Assembly: GCF_900637305.1 (NCBI RefSeq)
Contig: NZ_LR134365.1
Span: forward strand, 1,233,501-1,297,500
Length of the DNA: 64,000 bases
Origin: Cardiobacterium hominis
GTDB taxonomy: Bacteria > Pseudomonadota > Gammaproteobacteria > Cardiobacteriales > Cardiobacteriaceae
Direction: 5' to 3'
The number at the start of each line of letters is the position of its first letter. Position 1 is the first letter of the stretch. The translations under genes and the position numbers were made by a program. The notes under the pieces are model-generated. The model had not been told where the DNA came from and made no database searches. It saw only the letters and a program-made list of their open reading frames with translations. This document shows, one piece after another, positions 26,316-34,472 of the stretch.

Positions 26316-26541
26316 GCTTCACCAAGAAGGTTTCGGGAACGGGGTCGTAGCCGCCCTTGCTCCAGGGGCCACAGCGCAGGATGCGCCATACGGTCAGGAT
26401 GGTGCCACGCAGCGCCCCGTGTTTTGCGATGGCTTCTTCGCCGTAGTGTGAGCAGGTCGGCTCGAAGCGGCATTGTTGGCCAATAAACGGGCTCAGGGTC
26501 TTGCGGTAGAGGCGGATGGCGCCAATCAACAGTCGTTTCAT
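26299..26541 (-). CDS. yidD: Membrane protein insertion efficiency factor YidD
   Basis: An 80-residue protein with the YidD core YRKTLSPFIGQQCRFEPTCS and a Cys near the end (LRCGPWSKGGYDPVP). It helps YidC-dependent membrane insertion. It overlaps rnpA by the ATGA arrangement and its end runs 17 bases into the yidC coding region. Confidence 0.93.
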   Translation of the reverse strand: MKRLLIGAIRLYRKTLSPFIGQQCRFEPTCSHYGEEAIAKHGALRGTILTVWRILRCGPWSKGGYDPVPETFLVKHEKQP

Positions 26542-26894
26542 TTTTCAGGGAAAAGACGCTGCCAGTGACGGGCGAGGGCGCGGGCAATGGCGGCGTTGTC
26601 GTGTTCTTCGGCGGCGTGGCGGGCGATGACGATGATGTCCAGCGCGGCGCGTTCGCGGGCGGGCAGCTGGCGGAAGCTTTCGCGCACCAGCCGCTTGATG
26701 CGGTTGCGCTCGTGTGCGCGGCGGATTTGCCGCTTGGCGATGACCAGTCCCAGCCGCGCTGCGCCGTCTTGCAGACGACAACGCCCCAGAACGGTAAAAC
26801 AGCGGTCGCTGCTTTTGCGTTCCGGGGCTTGAAATACGCGGTCGAAGTCGGCGCGCTGCGTCAGTCTCGCCGTGCGGGGAAATGACGTATTCAC
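26538..26894 (-). CDS. rnpA: Ribonuclease P protein component
   Basis: A 118-residue basic protein that assists the catalytic RNA in maturing tRNA 5-prime ends. The RNR motif AHERNRIKRLVRESFR (about residue 62) and the N-terminal LTQRADFDRVFQ are diagnostic. It lies 16 bases downstream of rpmH, with which it is co-transcribed in most bacteria. Confidence 0.94.
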   Translation of the reverse strand: MNTSFPRTARLTQRADFDRVFQAPERKSSDRCFTVLGRCRLQDGAARLGLVIAKRQIRRAHERNRIKRLVRESFRQLPARERAALDIIVIARHAAEEHDNAAIARALARHWQRLFPEK

Positions 26895-26910
26895 GCCACG
26901 GCGGCCGCGA

Positions 26911-27048
26911 TTATACGGTCAGACGGTGGCGTCCCTTGGCGCGGCGGCGCTTCAAAACCAGACGGCCGTTTTTGGTGGCCATGCGGGCGCGGAAGCCGTG
27001 GGTGCGCTTGCGGGATAGGTTGCTCGGCTGGAAGGTTCTTTTGGACAT
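26911..27048 (-). CDS. rpmH: 50S ribosomal protein L34
   Basis: A 45-residue, very basic protein, [19 protein letters not shown] at its N-terminus and GRHRLTV at its end; the slightly long N-terminus carries Ser-Lys in place of the usual MKRT start. An AGGAG ribosome-binding site (AGGAGCTAAA on the minus strand) lies upstream. In most gammaproteobacteria dnaA is divergent from rpmH next to oriC; here an lpxR-like gene takes that place. Confidence 0.95.
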   Translation of the reverse strand: MSKRTFQPSNLSRKRTHGFRARMATKNGRLVLKRRRAKGRHRLTV

Positions 27049-27176
27049 TTTTTAGCTCCTGGGGAAAATTCAAAGCGCGCAATCATACGGATAGCCCCTG
27101 AAAATGTCAATTTTGCCTACCGCGTGGCGGCGGATTCGGTTAGAGTGTGCCGCCAACCTCTACCGGAGTCATTGTC

Positions 27177-28283
27177 ATGCGTCTTGCCCTGTTGATTTTC
27201 TTGATTGCCGCTGCTGCTCATGCCGAAGAAACGAACCCCTGGCGCAAACTTTTTCCGCCGCCGCAAGCCGACGTCATCCTGCAAACGCCGCAAGTAACCG
27301 TTGAAAAACCCAGCGAGCCGATTGTGGACGCCATTCCCGACCACATTCTGCGCAGCAACGAACGCTTCTTTACCCTCAACATCGAAAACGACAAATTTGG
27401 CAGCGGCTACGACCGTGACTACACCAACGGCCTGCGCCTCACCTGGTTCAACGTTGGCGCCGACCAGCCTTTCTATGTGGACTGGATTGACCGTCTCGTG
27501 CCAACCTTCGAGGTCAACAAGACCACCAGCAGCTACTTCTCCTTCGGCCACAACCTCTACACGCCGAGCGACATTGACCGCGCCACCTTGGACACGCGCG
27601 ACCGCCCCTATGCCGCCTTTGTTTACGGCTCGGCCGGGGTCAGCACCATCACCGACCGCCACATGGACGACACCGAACTCACCCTTGGCTGGATTGGCCC
27701 GTCGGCGCAGGGCGAATTCATCCAGGATAAATTTCACCGCCTCATTCACGCCGACTACCAACCGCACGGCTGGAAACACCAACTGCGCGACGAACCCGCC
27801 GTCATGCTCTCCTGGGAGCGCTCGTGGCCGGCCTACTACACCGCCGACATCGGCAAAAAACTGCACGCCCGCTTCGCGCCGCACGCCGGACTGACCCTTG
27901 GCAACGTCTACACCTACGCCAACGCGGGCTTCATCATCGACCTCACCCCTGCCAACCTGCGCTGGCAAACCCAGCCGGTGCGCGTCCGCCCGGCCATACC
28001 CGGCAGCGGCTACTTCGAATACACCGACGGCCACGGCTGGATGGCCTTCCTCGGCTACGACGCCCGCCTGATGGCGCGCAACATCTTCCTCGACGGCAAC
28101 ACCTGGAAAGACAGCCACCGCGTGGACAAACGCCCCTTCGTACACGACATCGCCCTCGGCGCTGCCTACAACCACAAAAACTTCCGCATCAGCTACACCG
28201 TCAACTGGCGCAGTCGCGAATTCGAAGGCCCGCTGGCAAACAGCTCCAGCTTCGGCGCGGTGGGCATCAGTTACCGCTTCTGA
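27177..28283 (+). CDS. lpxR: Lipid A deacylase LpxR family outer-membrane protein
   Basis: A 368-residue protein with signal peptide MRLALLIFLIAAAAHA. The family hallmark near the N-terminus of the barrel is FTLNIENDKFGSGYDRDYTN followed by GLRLTW, and DRPYAAFVYGS follows. The C-terminus ends in a beta-strand with aromatic last residue (AVGISYRF), as expected for an outer-membrane barrel. Salmonella LpxR removes the 3-prime acyloxyacyl chain of lipid A. The ATG at 27177 follows CCGGAGT; a 10-codon upstream extension lacks a signal peptide fit. Activity on this host's lipid A is inferred. Confidence 0.82.
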   Translation: MRLALLIFLIAAAAHAEETNPWRKLFPPPQADVILQTPQVTVEKPSEPIVDAIPDHILRSNERFFTLNIENDKFGSGYDRDYTNGLRLTWFNVGADQPFYVDWIDRLVPTFEVNKTTSSYFSFGHNLYTPSDIDRATLDTRDRPYAAFVYGSAGVSTITDRHMDDTELTLGWIGPSAQGEFIQDKFHRLIHADYQPHGWKHQLRDEPAVMLSWERSWPAYYTADIGKKLHARFAPHAGLTLGNVYTYANAGFIIDLTPANLRWQTQPVRVRPAIPGSGYFEYTDGHGWMAFLGYDARLMARNIFLDGNTWKDSHRVDKRPFVHDIALGAAYNHKNFRISYTVNWRSREFEGPLANSSSFGAVGISYRF

Positions 28284-28287
28284 AAAA

Positions 28288-28321
28288 TTACATACACCAC
28301 GAGCGCTCAAGCGTATGTATA
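28288..28321. repeat. TTACATACAC hairpin repeat, copy 3
   Basis: TTACATACACCAC-GAGCGCTC-AAGCGTATGTATA, five bases after the lpxR stop. The arms pair over about nine bases and the core is itself a perfect palindrome. Confidence 0.8.
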
Positions 28322-28347
28322 ACGACACCGCGACGCCATAAAACACC

Positions 28348-29364
28348 ATGCGCCCCCTCTTGCCCCTCCTCATACTTGCCGCCATTCCCGTCCACGCCGC
28401 CGTTTACCGGGGCGACGTGGGCGGCCGCAGCCTCATCGCCAGCGACGACGCGCGCGCCTATTTCTACGAAGACGAGCGCCTGCCGCAGCCGCTCGCCCCG
28501 TCGCCCGACTGCGCGAATGGCGCGACCTGCTATCGCAGCGCAGCGGGCGACATCCTCCGCCTGCACAACAATAGCGCCTGGTGGAACGACAGCCCGCTCA
28601 CGCCGTTCATCGCATCACCAACCGAAGCGGACAACCGCCTCTACACCGCCGAACTGCCCTTTGCCGCCGCGCTGCTTGCCGACATCACCTTCACCCAAAC
28701 CACGATCCAGCGCGAACAGGACAAAACCCTGCAATGGTACCGTGAGCCGCAAAGCGGCCTCGAACACTACCTCATGGCCGACGGCTACCCCGCCGCGCAA
28801 CGGGAGGCACTCAACCAATACCTGCGCGCGCAGGCGCTCAACACCCTCGCCGCGCGCCGGGAATGCCTCGCCGCCCTGCCTGCCGACAAACGCGCCGCAC
28901 TGCAATACCGCACGACCATCACCCCGACCTTGACAAACGACCGCTACCTCAGCCAGCACATACACGAAGAAAACAACTGCGGCACGCCCTACAGCGGCGA
29001 CTACGGCATCACCTACAGCATCGCCGCCGGACGCGGCCTCGAACTGGAAGACCTGCTCTGGCTGGGCGACACCCCGCCGCACCCGCTCGCTGACGACAAC
29101 CCCGCCGACCAGGCAGAACGCGAACGGCGTGCGCAGTGGCTGCTTGCCACCCTGCAAACCGTCGCGCCGCAGACGATGCAGGACTACCCCTACCAGCTGC
29201 ATCACTACCTCTATCCCTACTTCTACCTGACGCCGCAGGGCGTGTACATCGGCCCGCTCCTGCCTGCCCGCGCCGCCGCGCACGCGCATCCTGCCGCGAC
29301 GGTCATCCCTTACGGGGAGATAAAAAAACATCCCGGAATCCTTGGCGAAAAAACCTTGCCGTAA
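28348..29364 (+). CDS. Secreted protein of unknown function
   Basis: I do not recognise this 338-residue protein. It has a signal peptide (cleavage after VHA, residue 18) and no further membrane segment, so it should be periplasmic or exported. The second half, with DYGITYSIAAGRGLELEDLL and later YFYLTPQGVYI and VIPYGEIKK, resembles in layout the C-terminal DUF3298-type domain of some secreted proteins, but this is a weak impression. Four Cys residues could form disulfides. It is separated from lpxR by a hairpin repeat. Confidence 0.7.
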   Translation: MRPLLPLLILAAIPVHAAVYRGDVGGRSLIASDDARAYFYEDERLPQPLAPSPDCANGATCYRSAAGDILRLHNNSAWWNDSPLTPFIASPTEADNRLYTAELPFAAALLADITFTQTTIQREQDKTLQWYREPQSGLEHYLMADGYPAAQREALNQYLRAQALNTLAARRECLAALPADKRAALQYRTTITPTLTNDRYLSQHIHEENNCGTPYSGDYGITYSIAAGRGLELEDLLWLGDTPPHPLADDNPADQAERERRAQWLLATLQTVAPQTMQDYPYQLHHYLYPYFYLTPQGVYIGPLLPARAAAHAHPAATVIPYGEIKKHPGILGEKTLP

Positions 29365-29498
29365 ATTCATCGCGCGTTTACCCGTTCACCCCAATTTTCA
29401 TCAAACCGCCGGATGGCACCAATCGAATAGGGGCGCGTGTCAGCGGTGAAAAACGGCGTTTTAAAACCTTGCGCATCATTTCCCGAAAGTACGTCGAA

Positions 29499-29546
29499 AC
29501 ACAACATATAGTGCTATTGTGGTGAAAAAGACACAAGAACTAGAAA
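29499..29546 (+). promoter_or_regulatory. Putative NrdR box pair upstream of nrdB
   Basis: ACACAACATATAGTGC (29499-29514) closely fits the remembered NrdR consensus ACACWATATATWGTGT. A weaker second site ACACAAGAACTAGAAA starts exactly 32 bases later (29531), the usual three-turn spacing of paired NrdR boxes. NrdR represses ribonucleotide reductase genes when dATP is plentiful. The rest of the 319-base gap before nrdB (29365-29683) holds no gene. Confidence 0.6.
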
Positions 29547-29574
29547 ATTCAGCTTAGCCAATAAGAAACGAAAA

Positions 29575-29592
29575 AGGGGGTGAAGCCCCCCT
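29575..29592 (+). promoter_or_regulatory. GC hairpin in the nrdB leader
   Basis: AAGGGGG-TGAAG-CCCCCCTT can form a seven-base stem about 90 bases before nrdB. Role unknown. Confidence 0.4.
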
Positions 29593-29624
29593 TGTCGCAC
29601 CCAAAAATCGTCCTAAAATGCGCC

Positions 29625-29657
29625 GAAAAATGCCCGCGCCCGCGCGCGGGATTTTTC
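29625..29657 (+). promoter_or_regulatory. Terminator-like hairpin just before nrdB (possible attenuator)
   Basis: GAAAAAT pairs with ATTTTTC around a GC core (CCCGCG / CGCGGG). The result is a very stable stem ending in a T run 27 bases before the nrdB start. A hairpin of this type inside a leader could attenuate transcription, or it could end an unseen upstream transcript. Confidence 0.5.
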
Positions 29658-29683
29658 ATGACTCACCGAACGGAACGCCCGCC

Positions 29684-30661
29684 ATGACCCGCAACCTCTT
29701 TGAACGCCGCATCCAAATCAAGCCCTACGAATACCCGGAACTGCTCGAATTCAAGGACGCCATCCGCCATTCCTACTGGCTGCACACCGAATTTAACTTC
29801 ACCGGCGACATCCAGGACTACAAAACCGTCATCACCCCGCGCGAGCGCACCGCGCTCACCCGCGCCATGCTCGCCATCTCGCAAGTAGAAGTCAGCGTCA
29901 AACGCTTCTGGGGCGACCTTTACCGCTACTTCCCCAAGCCGGAAATTGACGACGTCGGCGGCACCTTTGCCGAAAGCGAAATCCGCCACAAAGACGCCTA
30001 CTCCTTCCTCCTGGAAAAACTGGGCATGAACGAAATGTTCAGCCAAATCACCGAATACCCGGCGCTGATGCGGCGCATCGAATACATGGAAGACTTCATG
30101 CGCGACAAAGACATTGGTCGCGAGCGCTTCGTGCTGTCGCTCGTGATGTTCTCGCTCTTTGTCGAGCACATCTCGCTCTTTGGCCAGTTCCTCATCATCA
30201 TGTCGTTTAACAAACACCGCAACCTGTTCAAAGGCATCTCGAACGCGGTGGAGGCGACTTCGAAAGAAGAAGAAATCCACGGCCGCTTCGGCATCGCCCT
30301 CTACGGCATCATCCGCGACGAACACCCGCGCCTCTTCACCCCCGACTTCTACGACGAACTGCAACAACTCGCCAACCACGCACTCGAAGCCGAACGCGGC
30401 ATCCTGCGCTGGATCTTTGAAGACGGCGACCTCGACTTCATCACCCTCGACACCGTCGAAAACTACATCACCAACCGCTACAACAACTCGCTGGAAATCC
30501 TCGGCATCAACGCACCCTACCTCGTGGATACAAAAAAACTGCGCGAAACCGAGTGGTTTGACATCGAAATCCTCTCCGGCAAAGAAGGCGACTTCTTCTA
30601 CAAACGCAGCACCGACTACAGCAAAAAAATCAAACAAATTACGGCGGATGACCTCTTCTAA
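29684..30661 (+). CDS. nrdB: Class I ribonucleotide reductase beta subunit
   Basis: A 325-residue radical-generating subunit. The metal ligands and radical Tyr are visible: FAESEIRHKDAYSFLL carries the Glu-x-x-His pair and the Tyr (about residue 105). VEHISLFGQ gives a further Glu, and SKEEEIHGRFG gives the last Glu and His. The start chosen (MTRNLFERRIQIKP) gives a normal N-terminus; the 22 extra upstream codons run through the leader hairpin. No ATP-cone is fused to it. nrdA is 850 bases downstream, separated by a GFA-family gene and repeats. Confidence 0.93.
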   Translation: MTRNLFERRIQIKPYEYPELLEFKDAIRHSYWLHTEFNFTGDIQDYKTVITPRERTALTRAMLAISQVEVSVKRFWGDLYRYFPKPEIDDVGGTFAESEIRHKDAYSFLLEKLGMNEMFSQITEYPALMRRIEYMEDFMRDKDIGRERFVLSLVMFSLFVEHISLFGQFLIIMSFNKHRNLFKGISNAVEATSKEEEIHGRFGIALYGIIRDEHPRLFTPDFYDELQQLANHALEAERGILRWIFEDGDLDFITLDTVENYITNRYNNSLEILGINAPYLVDTKKLRETEWFDIEILSGKEGDFFYKRSTDYSKKIKQITADDLF

Positions 30662-30724
30662 AACCATTCCCGGCAAATACCTTATGCGCGACGAATAACC
30701 GCTTGCCCAAGCCCAAGGAAAACC

Positions 30725-31129
30725 ATGGAAAAAACCTACCACGGCAGTTGCCATTGCCAACGAGTACGCTACCAAGCGGACATCGACCTCAGCAAAGGCA
30801 GCATCCGCTGTAACTGCCGCTACTGCATGAAAACCCGCAACTGGAACAGCCGTATCCAGCCGGACAAATTCCGCCTGCTCGCGGGAGAAGCATCATGCAG
30901 CGACTACCAACAGCGCCCCGACGGCGTGCACAACATCTTTTGCAAACACTGCGGCACCCACCTCTATTACTACGGCGACATCGCGGAAATGGGCGGCGCT
31001 TTCCTCGCGGTGCGCCTCAACACCCTGGACGATGCCAGCACAGACGAACTGATGAGCGGCACCATCACCTGCTGCGATGGCCTGCACAACAACTGGTGGC
31101 AAGCCCCAGCAGACATCCGCGCCCTATAG
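30725..31129 (+). CDS. GFA family (CENP-V/GFA domain) protein
   Basis: A 134-residue zinc protein of the glutathione-dependent formaldehyde-activating enzyme/CENP-V fold. The Cys ligands are seen in GSCHCQRVRY, CNCRYCMK and FCKHCGTHLYYYG, in the family order. The function is rarely known; a role as formaldehyde-glutathione synthase is not implied. It lies between nrdB and nrdA and has its own ribosome-binding site (AAGGAAAACC). Confidence 0.85.
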   Translation: MEKTYHGSCHCQRVRYQADIDLSKGSIRCNCRYCMKTRNWNSRIQPDKFRLLAGEASCSDYQQRPDGVHNIFCKHCGTHLYYYGDIAEMGGAFLAVRLNTLDDASTDELMSGTITCCDGLHNNWWQAPADIRAL

Positions 31130-31155
31130 AAAAGCCCGCTACCGACCCAACTCAT

Positions 31156-31189
31156 TTACATACACCTTGAGCGCTCAGGTGTATGTATA
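31156..31189. repeat. TTACATACAC hairpin repeat, copy 4 (most perfect)
   Basis: TTACATACACCTTGAGCGCT continuing CAGGTGTATGTATA is an almost perfect palindrome over 34 bases, 26 bases after the GFA gene stop. Confidence 0.85.
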
Positions 31190-31201
31190 ACGACCAAACT
31201 G

Positions 31202-31254
31202 CCCCCTCCCCTGCAGGGCGAAGCCCGCAGCGGGGGAGGGTCGGGGAGGGGGTG
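31202..31254. repeat. GC-rich REP-like palindrome
   Basis: CCCCCTCCCCTGCAGGGC and the mirrored GCCCGCAGCGGGGGAGGG plus GGGGAGGGGGTG: same arms as the 5908 copy with a different loop. Part of the 381-base gap (31130-31510) between the GFA gene and nrdA, which contains four repeats and no gene. Confidence 0.65.
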
Positions 31255-31332
31255 TGAAAAATCGCGTAGCAGCGGAAATCACTTATTCAGCGTATTTGCG
31301 TAGCGAACTGAAACGAGCTAAACCGCTGATAT

Positions 31333-31370
31333 GCTCCCTCCCCCTGTGGGGGAGGGCCGGGGTGGGGGCA
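31333..31370. repeat. GC-rich REP-like palindrome, short form
   Basis: CTCCCTCCCCCTGTGGGGGA followed by GGGCCGGGGTGGGGGCAG forms a tight hairpin; a member of the same family as 5908 and 31202. Confidence 0.6.
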
Positions 31371-31413
31371 GCAAACCACCCGCAGCGCGACAAAACCCAA
31401 ACAACCCAACCCG

Positions 31414-31448
31414 TTTACATACACACTTCCCGCTACCCCGTATGTAAA
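31414..31448. repeat. TTACATACAC hairpin repeat, copy 5 (core lost)
   Basis: TTTACATACAC and GTATGTAAA arms are intact, but the usual GAGCGCTC core is replaced by TTCCCGCTACC. Lies 63 bases upstream of nrdA. Confidence 0.7.
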
Positions 31449-31510
31449 ACCGCAAACAGCACCCGGCACCCGGAACGCCGTCCACCCAAAAACATGCAAG
31501 GAACCAACCC

Positions 31511-33178
31511 ATGACCCACACCGCACAAACCCGCCCCGACTTCGCCTGGCTCACCGAAGACAGCCGCCTCTTCCTCCAGCGCGGCTACCTCCTGGACGGC
31601 ACCACGCCAGAAGCGCGCATCCGTGCCATCGCCGAACACGCCGGCAACATCCTGCAAGACGACACCTTCGCCGAACGCTTCCATCACTACATGGCACGCG
31701 GCTACTACTCCCTCTCCTCGCCCATCTGGTCAAACTTCGGCCTCTCGCGCGGCCTGCCCATCTCCTGCTTCGGCAGCTACATCGGCGACTCCATCTACGA
31801 CATCATGCGCACCACCGCTGAAGTCGGCATGATGAGCAAAATCGGCGGCGGCACCAGCGCCTACTTCGGTGCCATCCGCCCGCGCGGCAGCGACATCAGC
31901 AACAACGGCAAATCCGACGGCAGCTTCAACTTCAGCAAACTGTTTGACACCATCATCGACGTCATCTCACAAGGCACCTCGCGCAAAGGCCAATTCGCGG
32001 GCTACATTGACATCGACCACGGCGACATTGACGAATGGCTGGACATCCACACCGAAGGCAACCCCATCCAGCTCATGTACTACGGCGTCTGCATCAGCAA
32101 CGCCTGGCTTGAAAGCATGAAAGCAGGCGACCCCGAAAAACGCCGCGTCTGGGCAAAAGTCCTACAACGCAAAGCCGAAACCGGCATCCCCTACCTCTTC
32201 TTCAAAGACAACGCCAACGCTGGCCGCCCGGACGTGTACAAAGACCGCAACATGACCGTGTACGCCTCCAACCTCTGCACCGAAATCATGCTGCCGGCGA
32301 GCGACGAAGAAAGCTTCGTCTGCTGCCTCTCCTCCATGAACCTGCTCTACTTCGATGAATGGAAACACACCGACGCGCCCGAACTCCTCACCCAATTCTT
32401 GGACGCCGTCATGAGCGAATTCATCGAAAAAAGCGCAGAAATCCCCTTCCTTGACCGCGCGCACCGCTTCGCCAAACGCCACCGCGCGCTCGGCCTCGGC
32501 GTACTCGGCTGGCACAGCTATTTACAGGCAAACCGCATCGCCTTCGACAGCTTTGCCGCCATGCAAAAAAACAACGAAATCTTCCAGCTATTGCAAGAAA
32601 AAACGCTGGCTGCCTCCAAAGCGCTCGCGGCAAAATTTGGCGAACCCGAACTGCTTAAAGGCTACGGCCGCCGCAACACCACCCTGCTTAGCATCGCGCC
32701 GACCAAATCCAGCAGCTTCATCCTGGGCAGCGTCTCGCCGTCGGTCGAACCCTTCAAATCCAATTACCACGTCAAAGACCTCGCCAAAATCAAAACCACC
32801 TACAAAAACCCGTTCCTGGTAGAACTGCTCAAAGAAAAAGGCATCGACAACGAAAAAACCTGGGAAAGCATCTTGCTAAACGACGGCTCCGTACAGCACC
32901 TCGCTGCCCTCAATGACGAAGAAAAAGAAATCTTCAAAACATTCGCCGAAATCAGCCAACTCGCCGTCATCCAACAAGCTGCACAACGGCAAAAATACAT
33001 CGACCAGGGACAAAGCATCAACGTCATGATTCACCCCGACACCCCGACCCGCGACATTAACCAACTCTACCTCACCGCCGCCGAACTCGGCCTCAAATCC
33101 ATCTACTACCAGCACAGCATGAGCGCGGCACAGCGGTTTAACCGAAACCTGTTGAATTGCAGCAGTTGTGAGGGGTGA
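31511..33178 (+). CDS. nrdA: Class I ribonucleotide reductase alpha subunit, lacking an ATP-cone
   Basis: A 555-residue catalytic subunit reducing ribonucleotides to deoxyribonucleotides. Catalytic Cys in GLPISCFGS (about residue 84); the NLCTEIMLP motif (about 254) carries Asn, active-site Cys and Glu; a further Cys is in FVCCLSS; the C-terminal CSSCEG supplies the swinging dithiol. The usual 90-residue N-terminal ATP-cone, which gives dATP feedback inhibition, is absent: the protein starts directly with the alpha-barrel preceding region. It is about 200 residues shorter than enterobacterial NrdA. The codon before the stop region is GC-rich, in sharp contrast to the AT-rich gene that follows. 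Confidence 0.92.
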   Translation: MTHTAQTRPDFAWLTEDSRLFLQRGYLLDGTTPEARIRAIAEHAGNILQDDTFAERFHHYMARGYYSLSSPIWSNFGLSRGLPISCFGSYIGDSIYDIMRTTAEVGMMSKIGGGTSAYFGAIRPRGSDISNNGKSDGSFNFSKLFDTIIDVISQGTSRKGQFAGYIDIDHGDIDEWLDIHTEGNPIQLMYYGVCISNAWLESMKAGDPEKRRVWAKVLQRKAETGIPYLFFKDNANAGRPDVYKDRNMTVYASNLCTEIMLPASDEESFVCCLSSMNLLYFDEWKHTDAPELLTQFLDAVMSEFIEKSAEIPFLDRAHRFAKRHRALGLGVLGWHSYLQANRIAFDSFAAMQKNNEIFQLLQEKTLAASKALAAKFGEPELLKGYGRRNTTLLSIAPTKSSSFILGSVSPSVEPFKSNYHVKDLAKIKTTYKNPFLVELLKEKGIDNEKTWESILLNDGSVQHLAALNDEEKEIFKTFAEISQLAVIQQAAQRQKYIDQGQSINVMIHPDTPTRDINQLYLTAAELGLKSIYYQHSMSAAQRFNRNLLNCSSCEG

Positions 33179-33197
33179 TTAGACAATAGAGGTTAGT

Positions 33198-34337
33198 ATG
33201 GAAATGATAAAAAATGTATCTGATTACATGAAGATAATTGGAAAACTATATCCTAAAGACAAGAGCGTTCAGGTATTTTTTAGGGGGCAAAAATCTTCCA
33301 ATTGGGATGTAAGCTCCGCTATATATAGACTTATAAAAAATAATAATATTACCGGAACTAATAGAAGAGGATTTGCTAGATCACTCTTCTTGGATTTTGA
33401 ACAAAAAGCTTCACTTTATTCTGAAGTAAGCTTCTTGAAAAACCATGATTTAACACCTTTAGATTTAATGTTTGTAGCTCAACATTATGGGGTGGCGACT
33501 AGGTTAATTGATTGGACAATAAATCCTCTAGTTTCTTTATATTTTGCTGTTGAGAGTTCAGAAGAAAATGAATTTTCTGCTGTATATATGATTTATCATA
33601 CAGGTGTTCACCCTATATTTTCATTATCTAGCCAAGAGTTCTATCAAACTATCCTTATTGAATCAGATATGTGGTTGGAATTACTTCATGATTCTTATAA
33701 ATACATTGACTCTGGTGAAAAATTTTATATAAAAGACTTGTTTCATATACGCTCTCTTGTTAATAAAAAATATAGAGGAAATATTGGGAAGAGAGATTCG
33801 GTTTTTTCTAATTTATTTTCTTTACACCCAAATTGTATTAACATATATGATGTAATTAACAATGCCATTGATAACAAAGAAGAAAAATTTGGAGTAAAAG
33901 AATATTTTAATATATTTGAAAATATTATAGAAAATATCCACTGCCATCTTAGTGATATAAATATTTATTCAATTGAGCGTCAATTTGGCAATACCAAATA
34001 TTGGGGCGATTCTGTTATTATGATAGAACCATTACCATTTAATCAAAGAATAAGGAATCAACAAGGCTATTTTATGTTCTCTAAAACTATTGATGATATT
34101 GTATATGATGACCATGTCATAGGAAAATCAAATATAATAATAAACCCTAATTTTAATAAGTTTGATGAGTTTTCAGGGAGATTTAAAATATTAATACCTG
34201 AAAAAAATAAAAATAATATACGTAAAGAATTATCTATGTATGGAATTACGAGGGATTTTATATACCCAGAATTATCCTCTTATGCAAAATCCATGCAGCA
34301 AAAGACTATAGAGTATTATGTAAAAAATAATAGATAA
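33198..34337 (+). CDS. FRG domain-containing protein in an AT-rich islet
   Basis: A 379-residue protein. The FRG domain is clear: VFFRGQKSSNWDVSSAIYRL at about residue 27 and, further on, FVAQHYGVATRLIDWTINPL with SLYFAVE at about 95-115. The C-terminal 220 residues are not recognised. No signal peptide or membrane segment is seen. Base composition is strikingly AT-rich with many AAT/ATA/TTA codons, unlike every neighbour, which indicates recent acquisition. FRG-domain proteins have no settled activity; they are often found in variable regions and next to restriction or defence genes. The start follows a GAGGTTAGT ribosome-binding site, 19 bases after nrdA. Confidence 0.85.
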   Translation: MEMIKNVSDYMKIIGKLYPKDKSVQVFFRGQKSSNWDVSSAIYRLIKNNNITGTNRRGFARSLFLDFEQKASLYSEVSFLKNHDLTPLDLMFVAQHYGVATRLIDWTINPLVSLYFAVESSEENEFSAVYMIYHTGVHPIFSLSSQEFYQTILIESDMWLELLHDSYKYIDSGEKFYIKDLFHIRSLVNKKYRGNIGKRDSVFSNLFSLHPNCINIYDVINNAIDNKEEKFGVKEYFNIFENIIENIHCHLSDINIYSIERQFGNTKYWGDSVIMIEPLPFNQRIRNQQGYFMFSKTIDDIVYDDHVIGKSNIIINPNFNKFDEFSGRFKILIPEKNKNNIRKELSMYGITRDFIYPELSSYAKSMQQKTIEYYVKNNR

Positions 34338-34343
34338 CTCAAG

Positions 34344-34445
34344 TTTGTAGGTTGGGTTGGCGAGGTACGAGCGTAACCCAATAAACCGAATTGCGAACCT
34401 GTTCCGTTTTTGGGTTACGCGCTGCGCGCTAACCCAACCTGCAAA
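34344..34445. repeat. GTAGGTTGGGTT inverted-repeat element, about 102 bp
   Basis: TTTGTAGGTTGGGTTGGCG at the left and CGCTAACCCAACCTGCAAA at the right are inverted copies; inner GCGTAACCCA and TGGGTTACGC are a second inverted pair. A half-copy lies at 45092-45110. It marks the boundary where the AT-rich FRG gene meets the GC-rich backbone. Confidence 0.7.
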
Positions 34446-34472
34446 GATTCACGGCTGAATGGTAAACAGCGC

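Noticed and set aside
31201-31449. Cluster of short repeats that could look like a CRISPR array
   Set aside because: The repeats are of different families, unevenly spaced and themselves palindromic; there are no regular spacers and no cas genes.
33198-34337. FRG gene as part of a prophage or integrative element
   Set aside because: No integrase, no tRNA attachment site and no phage genes lie beside it; it is a single-gene islet.
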